Below, one piece after another: positions 49,326 through 57,322 of a stretch of 64,000 bases of DNA. This DNA comes from JAHEJE01 sp965216335. GTDB taxonomy: Bacteria > Pseudomonadota > Alphaproteobacteria > Rhizobiales > Aestuariivirgaceae. A program made the position numbers and the translations under genes. The stretch's first letter is position 1, and the number at the start of each line of letters is the position of its first letter. The stretch is from positions 3,472,001 to 3,536,000 of the forward strand of contig OZ244154.1 of assembly GCA_965216335.1 (NCBI GenBank), read 5' to 3'. The notes under the pieces are model-generated. The model searched no databases. It was not told where the DNA came from and saw only the letters and a list, made by a program, of their open reading frames with translations.

Positions 49326-49748
49326 ATGGCTGAACACCCGACCAAGACCGGATCGTGCCTTTGCGGCGAGGTGCGTTACGAGGTGACCGGGCCGCTGCGC
49401 AATGCGATCGGCTGCCACTGCGGGCAGTGCCGCAAGACGACCGGCCATTACATGGCGGCCACGGCAGCACAGCTGGAAGACTTCAGGCTCACCGAACAGG
49501 CCGGCCTCAAGTGGTACCGCTCAAGCGACACCGCCCGGCGGGCCTTCTGCGGCACCTGCGGCTCGACGCTGTTCTGGCGCGCCGACGGCCGCGACTACAT
49601 CGCCATTGCCTCCGGCACCCTTGACGGTGAAACCGGCATCCGCCTTGAAGGCCACATTTTCTGTGCCGACAAGGGCGACTATTACGAAATTGCCGGCGGC
49701 GACTACCGCTATCCCGGCTGGCTGGCCGATGGTGATGATTCGGCCTGA
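49326..49748 (+). CDS. GFA-family (CENP-V/GFA) zinc protein
   Basis: A 140-residue protein of the glutathione-dependent formaldehyde-activating enzyme family. Zinc-binding groups are SCLCGEVRYEV, GCHCGQCRKTTGH and AFCGTCGSTLFW. The original Gfa adds glutathione to formaldehyde, which would fit a C1-rich locus, but most members of this family have no proven activity. The ATG at 49326 is preferred to the frame opening at 49242, which overlaps the BHMT-like gene. Its last 40 bp overlap the convergent MTHFR gene. Confidence 0.87.
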   Translation: MAEHPTKTGSCLCGEVRYEVTGPLRNAIGCHCGQCRKTTGHYMAATAAQLEDFRLTEQAGLKWYRSSDTARRAFCGTCGSTLFWRADGRDYIAIASGTLDGETGIRLEGHIFCADKGDYYEIAGGDYRYPGWLADGDDSA

Positions 49749-50764
49749 CGGCTTTTTGCTGCAGGCCGTCTTGCCTTGGCGTCCAAGCGCTCCTTGAGGA
49801 TCCCGCTTTCCTCGATGATCTCGCCGACCAGGTGTTCGCGCCGGTAGGCCATGATGTGCACGCCGGCGACGCCCTCGATCTCCCGCATCTGCTGGATCAG
49901 TTCGATGCAGATCTTCTTGCCTTCATCGCCGGGCTTTTCGGCTTTTTCCAGACGGTCGATGACAGCATCGGGAACATGGATGCCGGGCACATTGGTGCGC
50001 ATCCAGCGGGCCGACTTGGCCGAGGCCAGCGGGCCGACGCCGCCGAGGATGAAGGTCTTCTCGTGCACGCCCATGTCGCGCACACGCTTCATGTACTCCT
50101 TGAAGATCTCGATGTCGTAGACGTAGTTGGTCTGCACGAAATCCGCCCCGGCGCGGGCCTTCTTCTCCAGCCGGTCGGCGCGGAACTGCAACGGCGGGAT
50201 GCACGGATTGGCGGCGGCGCCGAGAAAGATTCGCGGCGGCGTCGTCAATTTGCGGCCGGACAGGAAGGTGGCATCGTCGCGCATGGTCTTCAAGGTGCGC
50301 AACAGCGACATGCAGTCGAAGTCGAACACCGGCTTGGCGCCCGGCTGGTCGCCGACACCGACACCGTCGCCGGTCAGGCACAGGATGTTGCCGACGCCCA
50401 TGGCCGCCGCACCCAGAACGTCGCCCTGGATGGCGATGCGGTTGCGGTCGCGGCAGGAGATCTGCAGCACGGTACCGAGGCCGACCCGCGACAGCACCGA
50501 GCAGATGCCCATCGACGACATATGGCAGTTGGCGCCCGATGCATCGGTCGCGTTGATCGCATCGGCCACATTGCGCAACGGCTCGGCAGCCGAAAGCACA
50601 TCGGCCGGGTCGGCGCTGTCGGGCGGATTGAGTTCCGCGGAAACCGCGAACCAGCCGCGGCGCAGGGTGCGCTCCAGCATGGAGTTCGACTTGTGGCCCT
50701 CCGGCGGCACCGGCAGCTTGTTCTTGATCGGGTCGAACGGCTTCGGTCTCTGCAGTGCGGGCAT
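49709..50764 (-). CDS. Methylenetetrahydrofolate reductase, MetF-like (second copy)
   Basis: A 351-residue MetF-family barrel quite unlike the copy at 27329. FAVSAELNPPDSADPADVLS, INATDASGANCHMSSMGICS, LQISCRDRNRIAIQGDVLGA and LCLTGDGVGVGDQPGAK are motifs of the MetF type found next to MTHFR_C proteins. A C-terminal Ala/Arg/Ser-rich tail follows the barrel. It shares one base with the MTHFR_C gene, which precedes it in the operon. The pair recalls MetVF of acetogens, where MetV joins MetF to redox partners. Here it could oxidise methyl-THF from the corrinoid pathway. Confidence 0.87.
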   Translation of the reverse strand: MPALQRPKPFDPIKNKLPVPPEGHKSNSMLERTLRRGWFAVSAELNPPDSADPADVLSAAEPLRNVADAINATDASGANCHMSSMGICSVLSRVGLGTVLQISCRDRNRIAIQGDVLGAAAMGVGNILCLTGDGVGVGDQPGAKPVFDFDCMSLLRTLKTMRDDATFLSGRKLTTPPRIFLGAAANPCIPPLQFRADRLEKKARAGADFVQTNYVYDIEIFKEYMKRVRDMGVHEKTFILGGVGPLASAKSARWMRTNVPGIHVPDAVIDRLEKAEKPGDEGKKICIELIQQMREIEGVAGVHIMAYRREHLVGEIIEESGILKERLDAKARRPAAKSRQAESSPSASQPG

Positions 50765-51417
50765 TATTTCTGCTCCGTCTTGGGTGCCGGCGTTGCGGCG
50801 CTGGCGGCCTTGAAGCGGGCCGTGCTTTCACCGACCATCTGTTCCGACATGGCAGCGATCGGTTCAGCCGCCAACGGGGCCGAAGCCGGTTCGGCCTTAC
50901 GGGCGGCGCGGAAGGCCTTCGCCAGGGCGAACTTGGAAGGATCGGCCGATGCGCGCGCCAGACGGTTTTCCGCCGCCTTTTCGCGTGCGACACGCAGCCA
51001 GCTCGACGAACCCTCCAGGCCGCGATTGACCGGTGGCTGGACGTTGCGGATACGTTCGACGCCTCTCTTCATGTGCTGGGCGCCTTCCCAGCCCTCGACC
51101 CACACGCAACGCATCTCCGGCTTGACCTCGCAAAAGCCACCGGGACGCACGCCGCCGCACGGTCCGTTGCGCAGTTGCTTGGGACAGTTCATCGGACACG
51201 ACATGCCGGTCGACGACAGCACGCATTGGCCGCACATCTTGCAGTCGAACAACAGCCCTTTGATGCCCTGCTCAAGGACCGCAACCGGCTTTTCCACCCG
51301 GTTGTAGCCGATGGCGCGCATCACCGGATCGAGCGCAACGATCGTCCACTCGAAGGCATTGTAGAGAGTTTCGAACGCCCTTGAATGGCGCACAGCAAAC
51401 AGCCGGAGTCGGTACAT
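50764..51417 (-). CDS. MTHFR C-terminal-domain (MetV-like) cysteine-rich protein
   Basis: A 217-residue protein whose first 110 residues match the MTHFR_C (DUF5981-type, MetV-like) domain. Cysteines 59, 62, 65, 74, 78, 87, 96 and 104 (DCKMCGQC, MSCPMNCP, GPCGGV, RCVWVE) would bind metal or Fe-S centres. The remaining half is a charged, Ala-rich, probably disordered tail. It directly precedes the second MetF-like gene. MetV is needed for activity of MetF in acetogens; the same partnership is inferred. Confidence 0.85.
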   Translation of the reverse strand: MYRLRLFAVRHSRAFETLYNAFEWTIVALDPVMRAIGYNRVEKPVAVLEQGIKGLLFDCKMCGQCVLSSTGMSCPMNCPKQLRNGPCGGVRPGGFCEVKPEMRCVWVEGWEGAQHMKRGVERIRNVQPPVNRGLEGSSSWLRVAREKAAENRLARASADPSKFALAKAFRAARKAEPASAPLAAEPIAAMSEQMVGESTARFKAASAATPAPKTEQK

Positions 51418-51750
51418 CCTGAACTTCCCGGAAACAGCAGCGCCGGACAGCCCGGCGGATCATGTGGACGGCATGCACCTGTTTTGCGGCACAGTCCGGT
51501 TCACAGGCGACATCTTTTGGTGCGCACTCGACGTCCGGCAGGCAAGCTTTCGTCAAACGCCGGCACATGCTGCCACCTCAGGCGTTATGCCACATCGCGC
51601 CAGAACATGACAGGTCGATGAGCGTCGTTGTCAGGAGACTGTAAGCCGCGATGATGCATAGAGGCAGTCATTCGTGGGAGCCGGCGTGGCCAACGGGGAT
51701 TGTTGGCGGAGAGCCGCAACGCCGGACAGTTTCGATAAGGAGGATTGGAC
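51418..51750. other. 333-bp divergent intergenic region, no gene seen
   Basis: Lies between the MTHFR_C gene (minus) and the RTX-like gene (plus) and must hold both promoters. I see no convincing hexamer pair, strong dyad or hairpin. The only clear element is AAGGAGG (51737-51743) as the ribosome site of the RTX-like gene. Confidence 0.5.
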
Positions 51751-52494
51751 ATGGCAGTGATCAAGGGTACGGCAGGTAACGACATTCTCAACGGCACGTC
51801 ACTGGATGACATCATTGACGGTTTTTCCGGCGCCGACGACATCAGCGGCGAAGGCGGTGCAGACCTCATCCGCGCCGGGGGTGGACACGACAAGGTCGAA
51901 GGCGACGGCGGGAACGATACCATTCTCGGCGGCTTGGGCCGGGACTCGATTGAAGGCGGTTTGGGCGACGACGTGATCAATGGCGGCGGCGGCGCAGACG
52001 ACCTCGACGGCGATGCCGGCAACGACCGGGTGCTGGGCAGCAGCGGTAACGACAAGATCAGCGGCGGCAGCGGTGCCGATACAGTGGCCGGCAACGCTGG
52101 TCGCGACAAGGTCGAAGGCGATGGCGGGAACGACAGGGTGTTCGGCGGTACCGGCGACGATACCTTGAGCGGCGGCACCGGTCAGGATGTCCTGAACGGC
52201 GGCGGCAACGATGATGTGCTCGACGGCAATGTCGGCAATGACCGGCTGATCGGCGGTGCGGGTGCCGACATCTTTGAGTTTGAGCCGCTTGGCGACCGCG
52301 ACATCATCAAGGACTTTACCGATCAGGTCGACCGGATTGACCTGACGGACTTCAATCTGGCGAATGCCGCGGCGGCACTGGCCTTGGCAAGTCAGGCCGG
52401 CACCGACGTGAGGTTCGACTTCGGCGGCGGGGATGTCCTGATCGTCGAAGACGTGACGCTGGCGCAACTCACCTCGGTCGACTTCATTCTTTAG
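51751..52494 (+). CDS. RTX-type (hemolysin-type) calcium-binding repeat protein
   Basis: A 247-residue protein made almost entirely of nine-residue RTX repeats (GGxGxDxLx), for example GGGGHDKVEGDGGNDTILGG and later copies through about residue 170; these fold into a calcium-bound parallel beta-roll. The last 75 residues (ADIFEFEPLGDRDIIKDFTD, QVDRIDLTDFNLANAAAAL) are the usual C-terminal RTX capping and type I secretion signal region. There is no enzyme domain and no N-terminal signal, consistent with type I export. AAGGAGG is 7 bp before the ATG. Likely a surface or matrix protein. Confidence 0.9.
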   Translation: MAVIKGTAGNDILNGTSLDDIIDGFSGADDISGEGGADLIRAGGGHDKVEGDGGNDTILGGLGRDSIEGGLGDDVINGGGGADDLDGDAGNDRVLGSSGNDKISGGSGADTVAGNAGRDKVEGDGGNDRVFGGTGDDTLSGGTGQDVLNGGGNDDVLDGNVGNDRLIGGAGADIFEFEPLGDRDIIKDFTDQVDRIDLTDFNLANAAAALALASQAGTDVRFDFGGGDVLIVEDVTLAQLTSVDFIL

Positions 52495-52527
52495 CGGCCA
52501 AGACGGCCATGATGGGAAGCCTCGGCT

Positions 52528-53154
52528 TCAGGCATTCTCGCGCATGTATGCCAAAAGGTCGCCGTAGCCGGTGTGGCGGAACTCGTAAGCCAGCCTGAGC
52601 CGGTCCGCGGCCGCCTTGGCCTTGGCCTCGAGTTCCGGCGTCGGCAACTGTGCGAGATAGACTACTTTCTCGTAGTTCTCGAACAGGAAATCGACCATGT
52701 CCGGACGGCGGTCGAGGCCGAAGCCCTGCCAGATCAGCTTGTCGAAGTGCTGGGCGAAATAGTCGGTCAGGAACAGCGCCCGCATGTCTTCTTCTTCGCG
52801 CGCAGCAAACAGATCGTTGCCGGAAAAGAAAGAATAACAATGCGGGCCTTCGATGCGCTCAACGCCTTCTTCCTCCAGCACCTTGTCGAGCAACCCGCCG
52901 GTTCCGCAATCGCCGTACAGCACAAAAATCCTGTGGTATCTGTCCTTGTTTGCACGGATCTTGTCGCGCACCCCGTCGGGGATCAGATGCGGTTCGTTGT
53001 GCCATTTTGCCGGCAGACAGGTGACATCGTAGTCCGCCCAACGGTTGGCCTCGATGAGATCGATGATCTCACGGCCCAAGGCACCGCAGGCAATAAGCAG
53101 CACACTGCCCTTGCCTCGGGCGAACTCGAAACTGTCAGCTGGTGCGATATCCAT
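52528..53154 (-). CDS. DUF1638-family protein
   Basis: A 208-residue soluble protein of the DUF1638 family. VLLIACGALGREIIDLIEAN, LPAKWHNEPHLIPDGVRDKI, IFVLYGDCGTGGLLDKVLEE and the pattern GPHCYSFFSGND are its conserved parts; several Cys and His residues could bind a metal or corrinoid. The function is not known. From memory, DUF1638 genes often sit near mttB/mtbC-type genes in both archaea and bacteria, so an accessory role in corrinoid-linked methyl transfer is likely. It is divergent from the nitrilase-type gene. Confidence 0.82.
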   Translation of the reverse strand: MDIAPADSFEFARGKGSVLLIACGALGREIIDLIEANRWADYDVTCLPAKWHNEPHLIPDGVRDKIRANKDRYHRIFVLYGDCGTGGLLDKVLEEEGVERIEGPHCYSFFSGNDLFAAREEEDMRALFLTDYFAQHFDKLIWQGFGLDRRPDMVDFLFENYEKVVYLAQLPTPELEAKAKAAADRLRLAYEFRHTGYGDLLAYMRENA

Positions 53155-53312
53155 AAGGTGAGCTTAAGCTCTGGCGCTGCAAATGTGTAGATGACACACG
53201 GCAAGGCGGATGCCGAAAGCGGCGCACCGGGCGGTGGCCGACGATCCGGGCAAACGTCAGACCAGCCTCGAGCCTATTCACATGGCCAAAGCAAAACGTT
53301 AGATTGGCCGCC

Positions 53313-54158
53313 ATGAGCACGATCTTCAAAGCCGCATGTATCCAGAACTGCGCCACGCCGGATGTCGATGAGAACATCGCCGTGTGTACCCGCCTCGTCC
53401 GCCAGGCCGCCGGGGAAGGGGCGACGCTGATTGCCACGCCGGAATATTTCTCCGGCCTGACCACCAGGGACGGGCGCATCTACCCGGTCGCCTTCGCGGA
53501 GGCTGACCACCCGGTCATCCCGGCATTTGCCGACCTGGCGCGCGAACTGGGCGTGGAAATCCTCCTCGGCTCGCTGGGTGTCAAATCCCCGGACGGGCGT
53601 ATCTTCAATCGCTCCTACGTGTTGTCGCCGGCCGGCGAAATCACCGCGCGCTACGACAAGATACACATGTTTGACGTGAACCTGCCGGGTGGCCAGATCA
53701 TCCGCGAATCGGCCACCATCGCGCCCGGCGACCGGGCCGTGCTGGCCCCGGCCGGCGGCACGGTGATGGGACTGTCGATCTGCTACGACCTGCGCTTTGC
53801 CGCCCTGTATCGCTCGCTGGCCCAGGCCGGCGCCGAAATCCTCGCCATTCCTGCGGCCTTCACCAGGATCACCGGCCAGGCCCACTGGCATGTGCTGAAC
53901 CGCGCCCGGGCTATCGAGTGCGGCGCGTTCGTCATTGCGCCCTGTCAGTACGGCACCCTCGACGGCGGCGCTGAATGCTATGGGCACTCGCTGATCGTCG
54001 CACCGTGGGGTGAAGTTCTGGCGGATGGCGGCGAGGATGAGGGGCTTGCCATCGCCGAGATCGACCTGGCCCGCGTCGCCGAGGCCCGGCAGAGGATCCC
54101 CGCCCTAACCCACGACCGCTCCTTCACGCTCGACGTTTCTGCTGAGGCAGCGGAGTAA
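53313..54158 (+). CDS. Carbon-nitrogen hydrolase (Nit1-like amidase)
   Basis: A 281-residue nitrilase-superfamily amidase. The Glu-Lys-Cys triad is in IATPEYFSGL, ARYDKIHMFDVNLPGG and LSICYDLRFAALYR. The sequence AHWHVLNRARAIECGAFVIA is typical of the Nit1/deaminated-glutathione amidase group. It therefore may repair deaminated glutathione, or hydrolyse another omega-amide. The ATG at 53313 is chosen over 53304. It precedes a small membrane-protein gene by 9 bp. Confidence 0.9.
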   Translation: MSTIFKAACIQNCATPDVDENIAVCTRLVRQAAGEGATLIATPEYFSGLTTRDGRIYPVAFAEADHPVIPAFADLARELGVEILLGSLGVKSPDGRIFNRSYVLSPAGEITARYDKIHMFDVNLPGGQIIRESATIAPGDRAVLAPAGGTVMGLSICYDLRFAALYRSLAQAGAEILAIPAAFTRITGQAHWHVLNRARAIECGAFVIAPCQYGTLDGGAECYGHSLIVAPWGEVLADGGEDEGLAIAEIDLARVAEARQRIPALTHDRSFTLDVSAEAAE

Positions 54159-54167
54159 CGGCGGTCT

Positions 54168-54665
54168 ATGTCACGCATCAAAGACGCCATCGGCCAACTG
54201 CCGAGCTGGCCCGGGTTTGCCATCGGCGCCGTCGTTATCATCTCGCTCGGCGGCTGGTACTACGGCACCAGTTATGCCCGATGCACGGAGGTACGCCAGG
54301 GGCGCGAGCTGTTGCGCGCTGCGATCGACAAGGCCGCGGCCGGCGGCAGCGGCGAATTTGACATGGCAGCCGCCATTCCCGGCGACTGGGACGAGGTGCG
54401 GATCGTCGAGGGCCATCGGCCCGGCCAGGTGCCGCTCAATTGCCCGTTCGGCTGGGACATGACATGGCGCGAGCGCCAGGCGCTGGTCGAGGCCGGGCAA
54501 TACACCATCGTCGGCCTGTTCAAGGCCGGCCGGTTCCAGCGTTACGTCGAGTATCGCGGCGATTGGGCGACCTTTCCCGGCGCCGCCAGGTCGATCCCCC
54601 GCAACGAGGCCCGCTTCAAGGTGACCGGCATGAAGGCGCCGTTCGCCCTCACACCTATGCCGTGA
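54168..54665 (+). CDS. Hypothetical membrane-anchored protein
   Basis: A 165-residue protein with one N-terminal hydrophobic helix (GFAIGAVVIISLGGWYYGT) and a periplasmic or external domain with two cysteines (YARCTEV and LNCPFGWDM). It is 9 bp downstream of the nitrilase-type gene, so co-expressed. I do not recognise the family. Its last 11 bp overlap the opposing PhyH-type gene. Confidence 0.65.
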   Translation: MSRIKDAIGQLPSWPGFAIGAVVIISLGGWYYGTSYARCTEVRQGRELLRAAIDKAAAGGSGEFDMAAAIPGDWDEVRIVEGHRPGQVPLNCPFGWDMTWRERQALVEAGQYTIVGLFKAGRFQRYVEYRGDWATFPGAARSIPRNEARFKVTGMKAPFALTPMP

Positions 54666-55497
54666 GGTAACCGTCGAGCCAGCCGGAGCGGTAGCCGTCC
54701 TCGCGCCACAGGATGGGGAAGAAGCTTTCGTCCATCTCCACCGTGCCGATGCGCTGGTATCGACTGTAGAAAGGGCTCCGGTTTTTCGGATGGTGCCGGG
54801 CCTGGCTGGATGAGCAATGTGAAATGACCGAGCGCCGCGGCGCCGTGCCGGCGTTCGCCCGCGAGCCATGCCATGTGCGGCCGTGATGCAGCACCGCCGA
54901 CCCCGCCGGCACCTCGATGGCGACGATCTCAGGCTCCGCCCCAGCGGCCTTTGCCGCGACGCGCATGTCTGCCAGCGGGTCGTCGGGAGCATGGAACTGG
55001 CCGATCGGCGGTGACAGGGGCCAAAGATGCGAGCCTCGCACATACTCGATGGTGCCCTGATCGGCCCGCGTGTCGTCCAGCGTCATCCAGCAGGTCATCA
55101 TTTCATTGGGCTCGATCCAGGCCTGGTAGCTGTCGTCCTGGTGAAAGCCCAGCGCCTTCGATCCCGGCGGTTTCCAAATCACGTTGTCCTGATTGATCCG
55201 CGCCCCCGGCCAGCCGCGCAACCGGGCACAAGCCTCACCGATATCTTGCCGCAGCACGATGCCGGCTATCGTCCGGTCGGACTTCCAGCCATTGCAGATT
55301 TGCCGGGTCAGCGCTTCGCTGTCGCGACCTTGGCGCCAGTTCCATTCATCCGGCTGCAGACCGGTTTCGAACTCACCGCCGAACAGCGGCTCGAACCGCG
55401 CCTGCGCCGCGGCGATTTCCTCTGCCGAGAGCAGGCCCTCGACAATCAGGAAACCGTCGCGCGCAAATCTTTCAAGCTCTTTGCCGCCAACCTTCAT
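54655..55497 (-). CDS. Phytanoyl-CoA dioxygenase (PhyH)-family Fe(II)/2-oxoglutarate oxygenase
   Basis: A 280-residue non-haem iron oxygenase. The iron ligands are His and Asp in LGFHQDDSYQAWIEP and the distal His in HHGRTWHGSRAN, with Arg nearby to hold 2-oxoglutarate. GFLIVEGLLSAEEIAAA at the start is typical. PhyH members hydroxylate small molecules such as ectoine, phosphonates or lipids. The Trp/Gln-rich active-site area (INQDNVIWKPPGSKA) does not allow the substrate to be named. It is 2 bp from the DMT transporter gene, so they form an operon. Confidence 0.88.
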   Translation of the reverse strand: MKVGGKELERFARDGFLIVEGLLSAEEIAAAQARFEPLFGGEFETGLQPDEWNWRQGRDSEALTRQICNGWKSDRTIAGIVLRQDIGEACARLRGWPGARINQDNVIWKPPGSKALGFHQDDSYQAWIEPNEMMTCWMTLDDTRADQGTIEYVRGSHLWPLSPPIGQFHAPDDPLADMRVAAKAAGAEPEIVAIEVPAGSAVLHHGRTWHGSRANAGTAPRRSVISHCSSSQARHHPKNRSPFYSRYQRIGTVEMDESFFPILWREDGYRSGWLDGYLTA

Positions 55498-55499
55498 GA

Positions 55500-56375
55500 T
55501 CAATATCCTGCCGACAAAACACCTGCCCCGCAACAAATCAAGGCAATGCCAAACCACTGTGACGGCGATACCGGTTCCTTCAAAAAAATGCGGGCCAGAA
55601 CGGTGACCACCGCCCCGAAGGAACCGCCGAGAACAATCGCCATTTCCGGGAATGCCAGCTTGCCGGCCGCAAAAACGGCCAGCATCGCCACCGTGTCGAG
55701 CAGACCCATCAGGCCGAGTGCCGGCCACAGGTTGAGCTGCGCGCTGCCGCGCAACCGCTTTACCGCGAAGAACGGCACCAGGGCGGCAAGGGCGAACAGC
55801 CGGGCGAACCAGGTCACGTCGATCTCGCTGGCGCTGCCTGCCGCCGCCTGCCCGGCCAGCAGGGAGGCGGCAAAGAACAGCGCCGTGGCGCCGGAAAGCC
55901 CCAGCACCAGCGGCAGTTTGCCCCGTTCGATATGGCCGTGTGCCTCGTGCGTTCTGCCGGCCATCGACACCAGCAGCGTGCCGACGATCACCGCCGTGAT
56001 CGCCAGCCAGGCAAGGACACTCGGCCGCGACCCGCCGATCAGCGCAAACACCACCGCGACCGCCGGATAGCTGCCGGCGATCGGCGAAACCACAGACATG
56101 CTGCCGATCCGGTAGGCGGCAAACAGGCTCAGTGTTGCCAAGGCGTAACTTCCGCCCGCCAGTCCGCACAGCCATACCGCACTCCCGGTATCGGGCCAGC
56201 CCCGTCCCGCTACCAGACTATAGACGGAGAGCAGGACCAATCCGCTGACCACCAGGCCGCATGTCGTTACCAGCGCACCGGTACGTCGCGATGTGAACCG
56301 GCCGATAAAATCGTGTGCGCCCCAGGCAAGCGCGGCGGAAATGCCCAGCAAGGCCGAATTCATCCCGGACTCCAC
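55500..56375 (-). CDS. EamA/DMT-superfamily membrane transporter
   Basis: A 291-residue inner-membrane protein with about ten hydrophobic segments in two EamA halves: the first begins LLGISAALAWGAHDFIGRFT, the second LVLGLSGATALFFAASLLAG. SPIAGSYPAVAVVFALIGG and the C-terminal EPVSPSQWFGIALICCGAGV are typical. These carriers often export or import small polar metabolites. It sits between the GntR regulator and the PhyH gene on the same strand with 2-5 bp gaps, so all three probably are one transcript. A start at 56363 is possible. Confidence 0.88.
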   Translation of the reverse strand: MESGMNSALLGISAALAWGAHDFIGRFTSRRTGALVTTCGLVVSGLVLLSVYSLVAGRGWPDTGSAVWLCGLAGGSYALATLSLFAAYRIGSMSVVSPIAGSYPAVAVVFALIGGSRPSVLAWLAITAVIVGTLLVSMAGRTHEAHGHIERGKLPLVLGLSGATALFFAASLLAGQAAAGSASEIDVTWFARLFALAALVPFFAVKRLRGSAQLNLWPALGLMGLLDTVAMLAVFAAGKLAFPEMAIVLGGSFGAVVTVLARIFLKEPVSPSQWFGIALICCGAGVLSAGY

Positions 56376-56380
56376 CTATG

Positions 56381-57154
56381 TCAGTCGCTCTCCGCGCCGA
56401 CCAGGTCCTGGCGTGCTGAGTCAAGGTGGGTCTGCATCGCGTCGGCCGCGCCGGCCACGTCGCGCCGCCGCAATGCCTCGAAGATCCTGCGGTGTTCGAC
56501 ATTGTATTCTGCGATCTTGCGTTCGGTGAGAATGACCCGCTTGACCTGGTTCCATTGCGCCTCGCTGCGCACCGTGTTGATCAACTGGTAAATCTGCAGC
56601 ATCAGCGGATTGCGCGAGCAGCGCGCCAGTTGCAGATGGAATTCCGAGTCGTACTGGGTGAACCTGTCCTGATCGTCGCCGCAGGCCTCGATGATCTCGA
56701 GGATTTCCTCAAACTTCTCCAGGTCGCGCTGATTGGCATGCAAGGCGGCAAGCCGGGTCATGTGCGGCTCGACGGAAACCCGGGTCTCGATGAGTTGGAT
56801 CGGCGAAATCAGATAGGCGATTTCGTCGTTCACGGCGGCTGAACCGGAGTAGTTGACATAGGTCCCGCTGCCCACACGGCGCACCACCATTTTTTCTTCT
56901 TCAAGCTGATTGAGCGCTTTGCGCACGGTCGAGCGTGCCGTGTTCAGGGCCAGCGCCAATTGCCGTTCCGGCGGCAACTGATCGCCCTTGCTGAAAGCCC
57001 CGCCGACAATCGCCTGGCGCAGCCGGCTGGTGATCAGGTTGGCATTGTTGGATATGCCGGACAGCAATGCGGCATCGGCCTCCTTCGTCTCCGTGCTCTG
57101 CGATTCAAGCGTGGTCAAGATGTCGCTGTTGGCTGTCTTGGTGCCGTTGCCCAT
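56381..57154 (-). CDS. GntR-family (FadR/FCD) transcriptional regulator
   Basis: A 257-residue regulator. The winged helix is at about 45-105, with LITSRLRQAIVGGAFSKGDQ, LPPERQLALALNTARSTVRK and EEEKMVVRRVGSGTYVNYSG. The FCD effector domain follows, with the metal-site pattern YDSEFHLQLA and later His residues in EYNVEHRRIFEAL and AMQTHLDSA. FCD proteins often bind small carboxylates. FadR-group half-sites have the form ATTGGT, and five phased copies of that sequence lie directly upstream, between this gene and the FAD oxidoreductase operon. Confidence 0.9.
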   Translation of the reverse strand: MGNGTKTANSDILTTLESQSTETKEADAALLSGISNNANLITSRLRQAIVGGAFSKGDQLPPERQLALALNTARSTVRKALNQLEEEKMVVRRVGSGTYVNYSGSAAVNDEIAYLISPIQLIETRVSVEPHMTRLAALHANQRDLEKFEEILEIIEACGDDQDRFTQYDSEFHLQLARCSRNPLMLQIYQLINTVRSEAQWNQVKRVILTERKIAEYNVEHRRIFEALRRRDVAGAADAMQTHLDSARQDLVGAESD

Positions 57155-57169
57155 GCGGTCTCCATGTTA

Positions 57170-57217
57170 ATTGGTATGAAATTGGTTCAGTTTGGCAAAA
57201 ATTGGTTTGCGCTTGGT
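57170..57217. promoter_or_regulatory. Array of five helically phased TTGG(T) half-sites
   Basis: TTGG begins at 57171, 57182, 57192, 57202 and 57213, that is at intervals of 11, 10, 10 and 11 bp. Four are TTGGT and one TTGGC; the first two form ATTGGTA-N4-ATTGGTT. All point in the same direction, in the 168-bp gap between the GntR gene and the FAD gene. Confidence 0.7.
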
Positions 57218-57322
57218 TCGATTTTGTGTCTTGATGCCATGCTAAGAGTTAAGGGCATGGCGTCAACCCCAATCCCGGAAAGGGACTTGGGCAGAGCCTT
57301 CATCCAGAGCGGGCGTAATATA

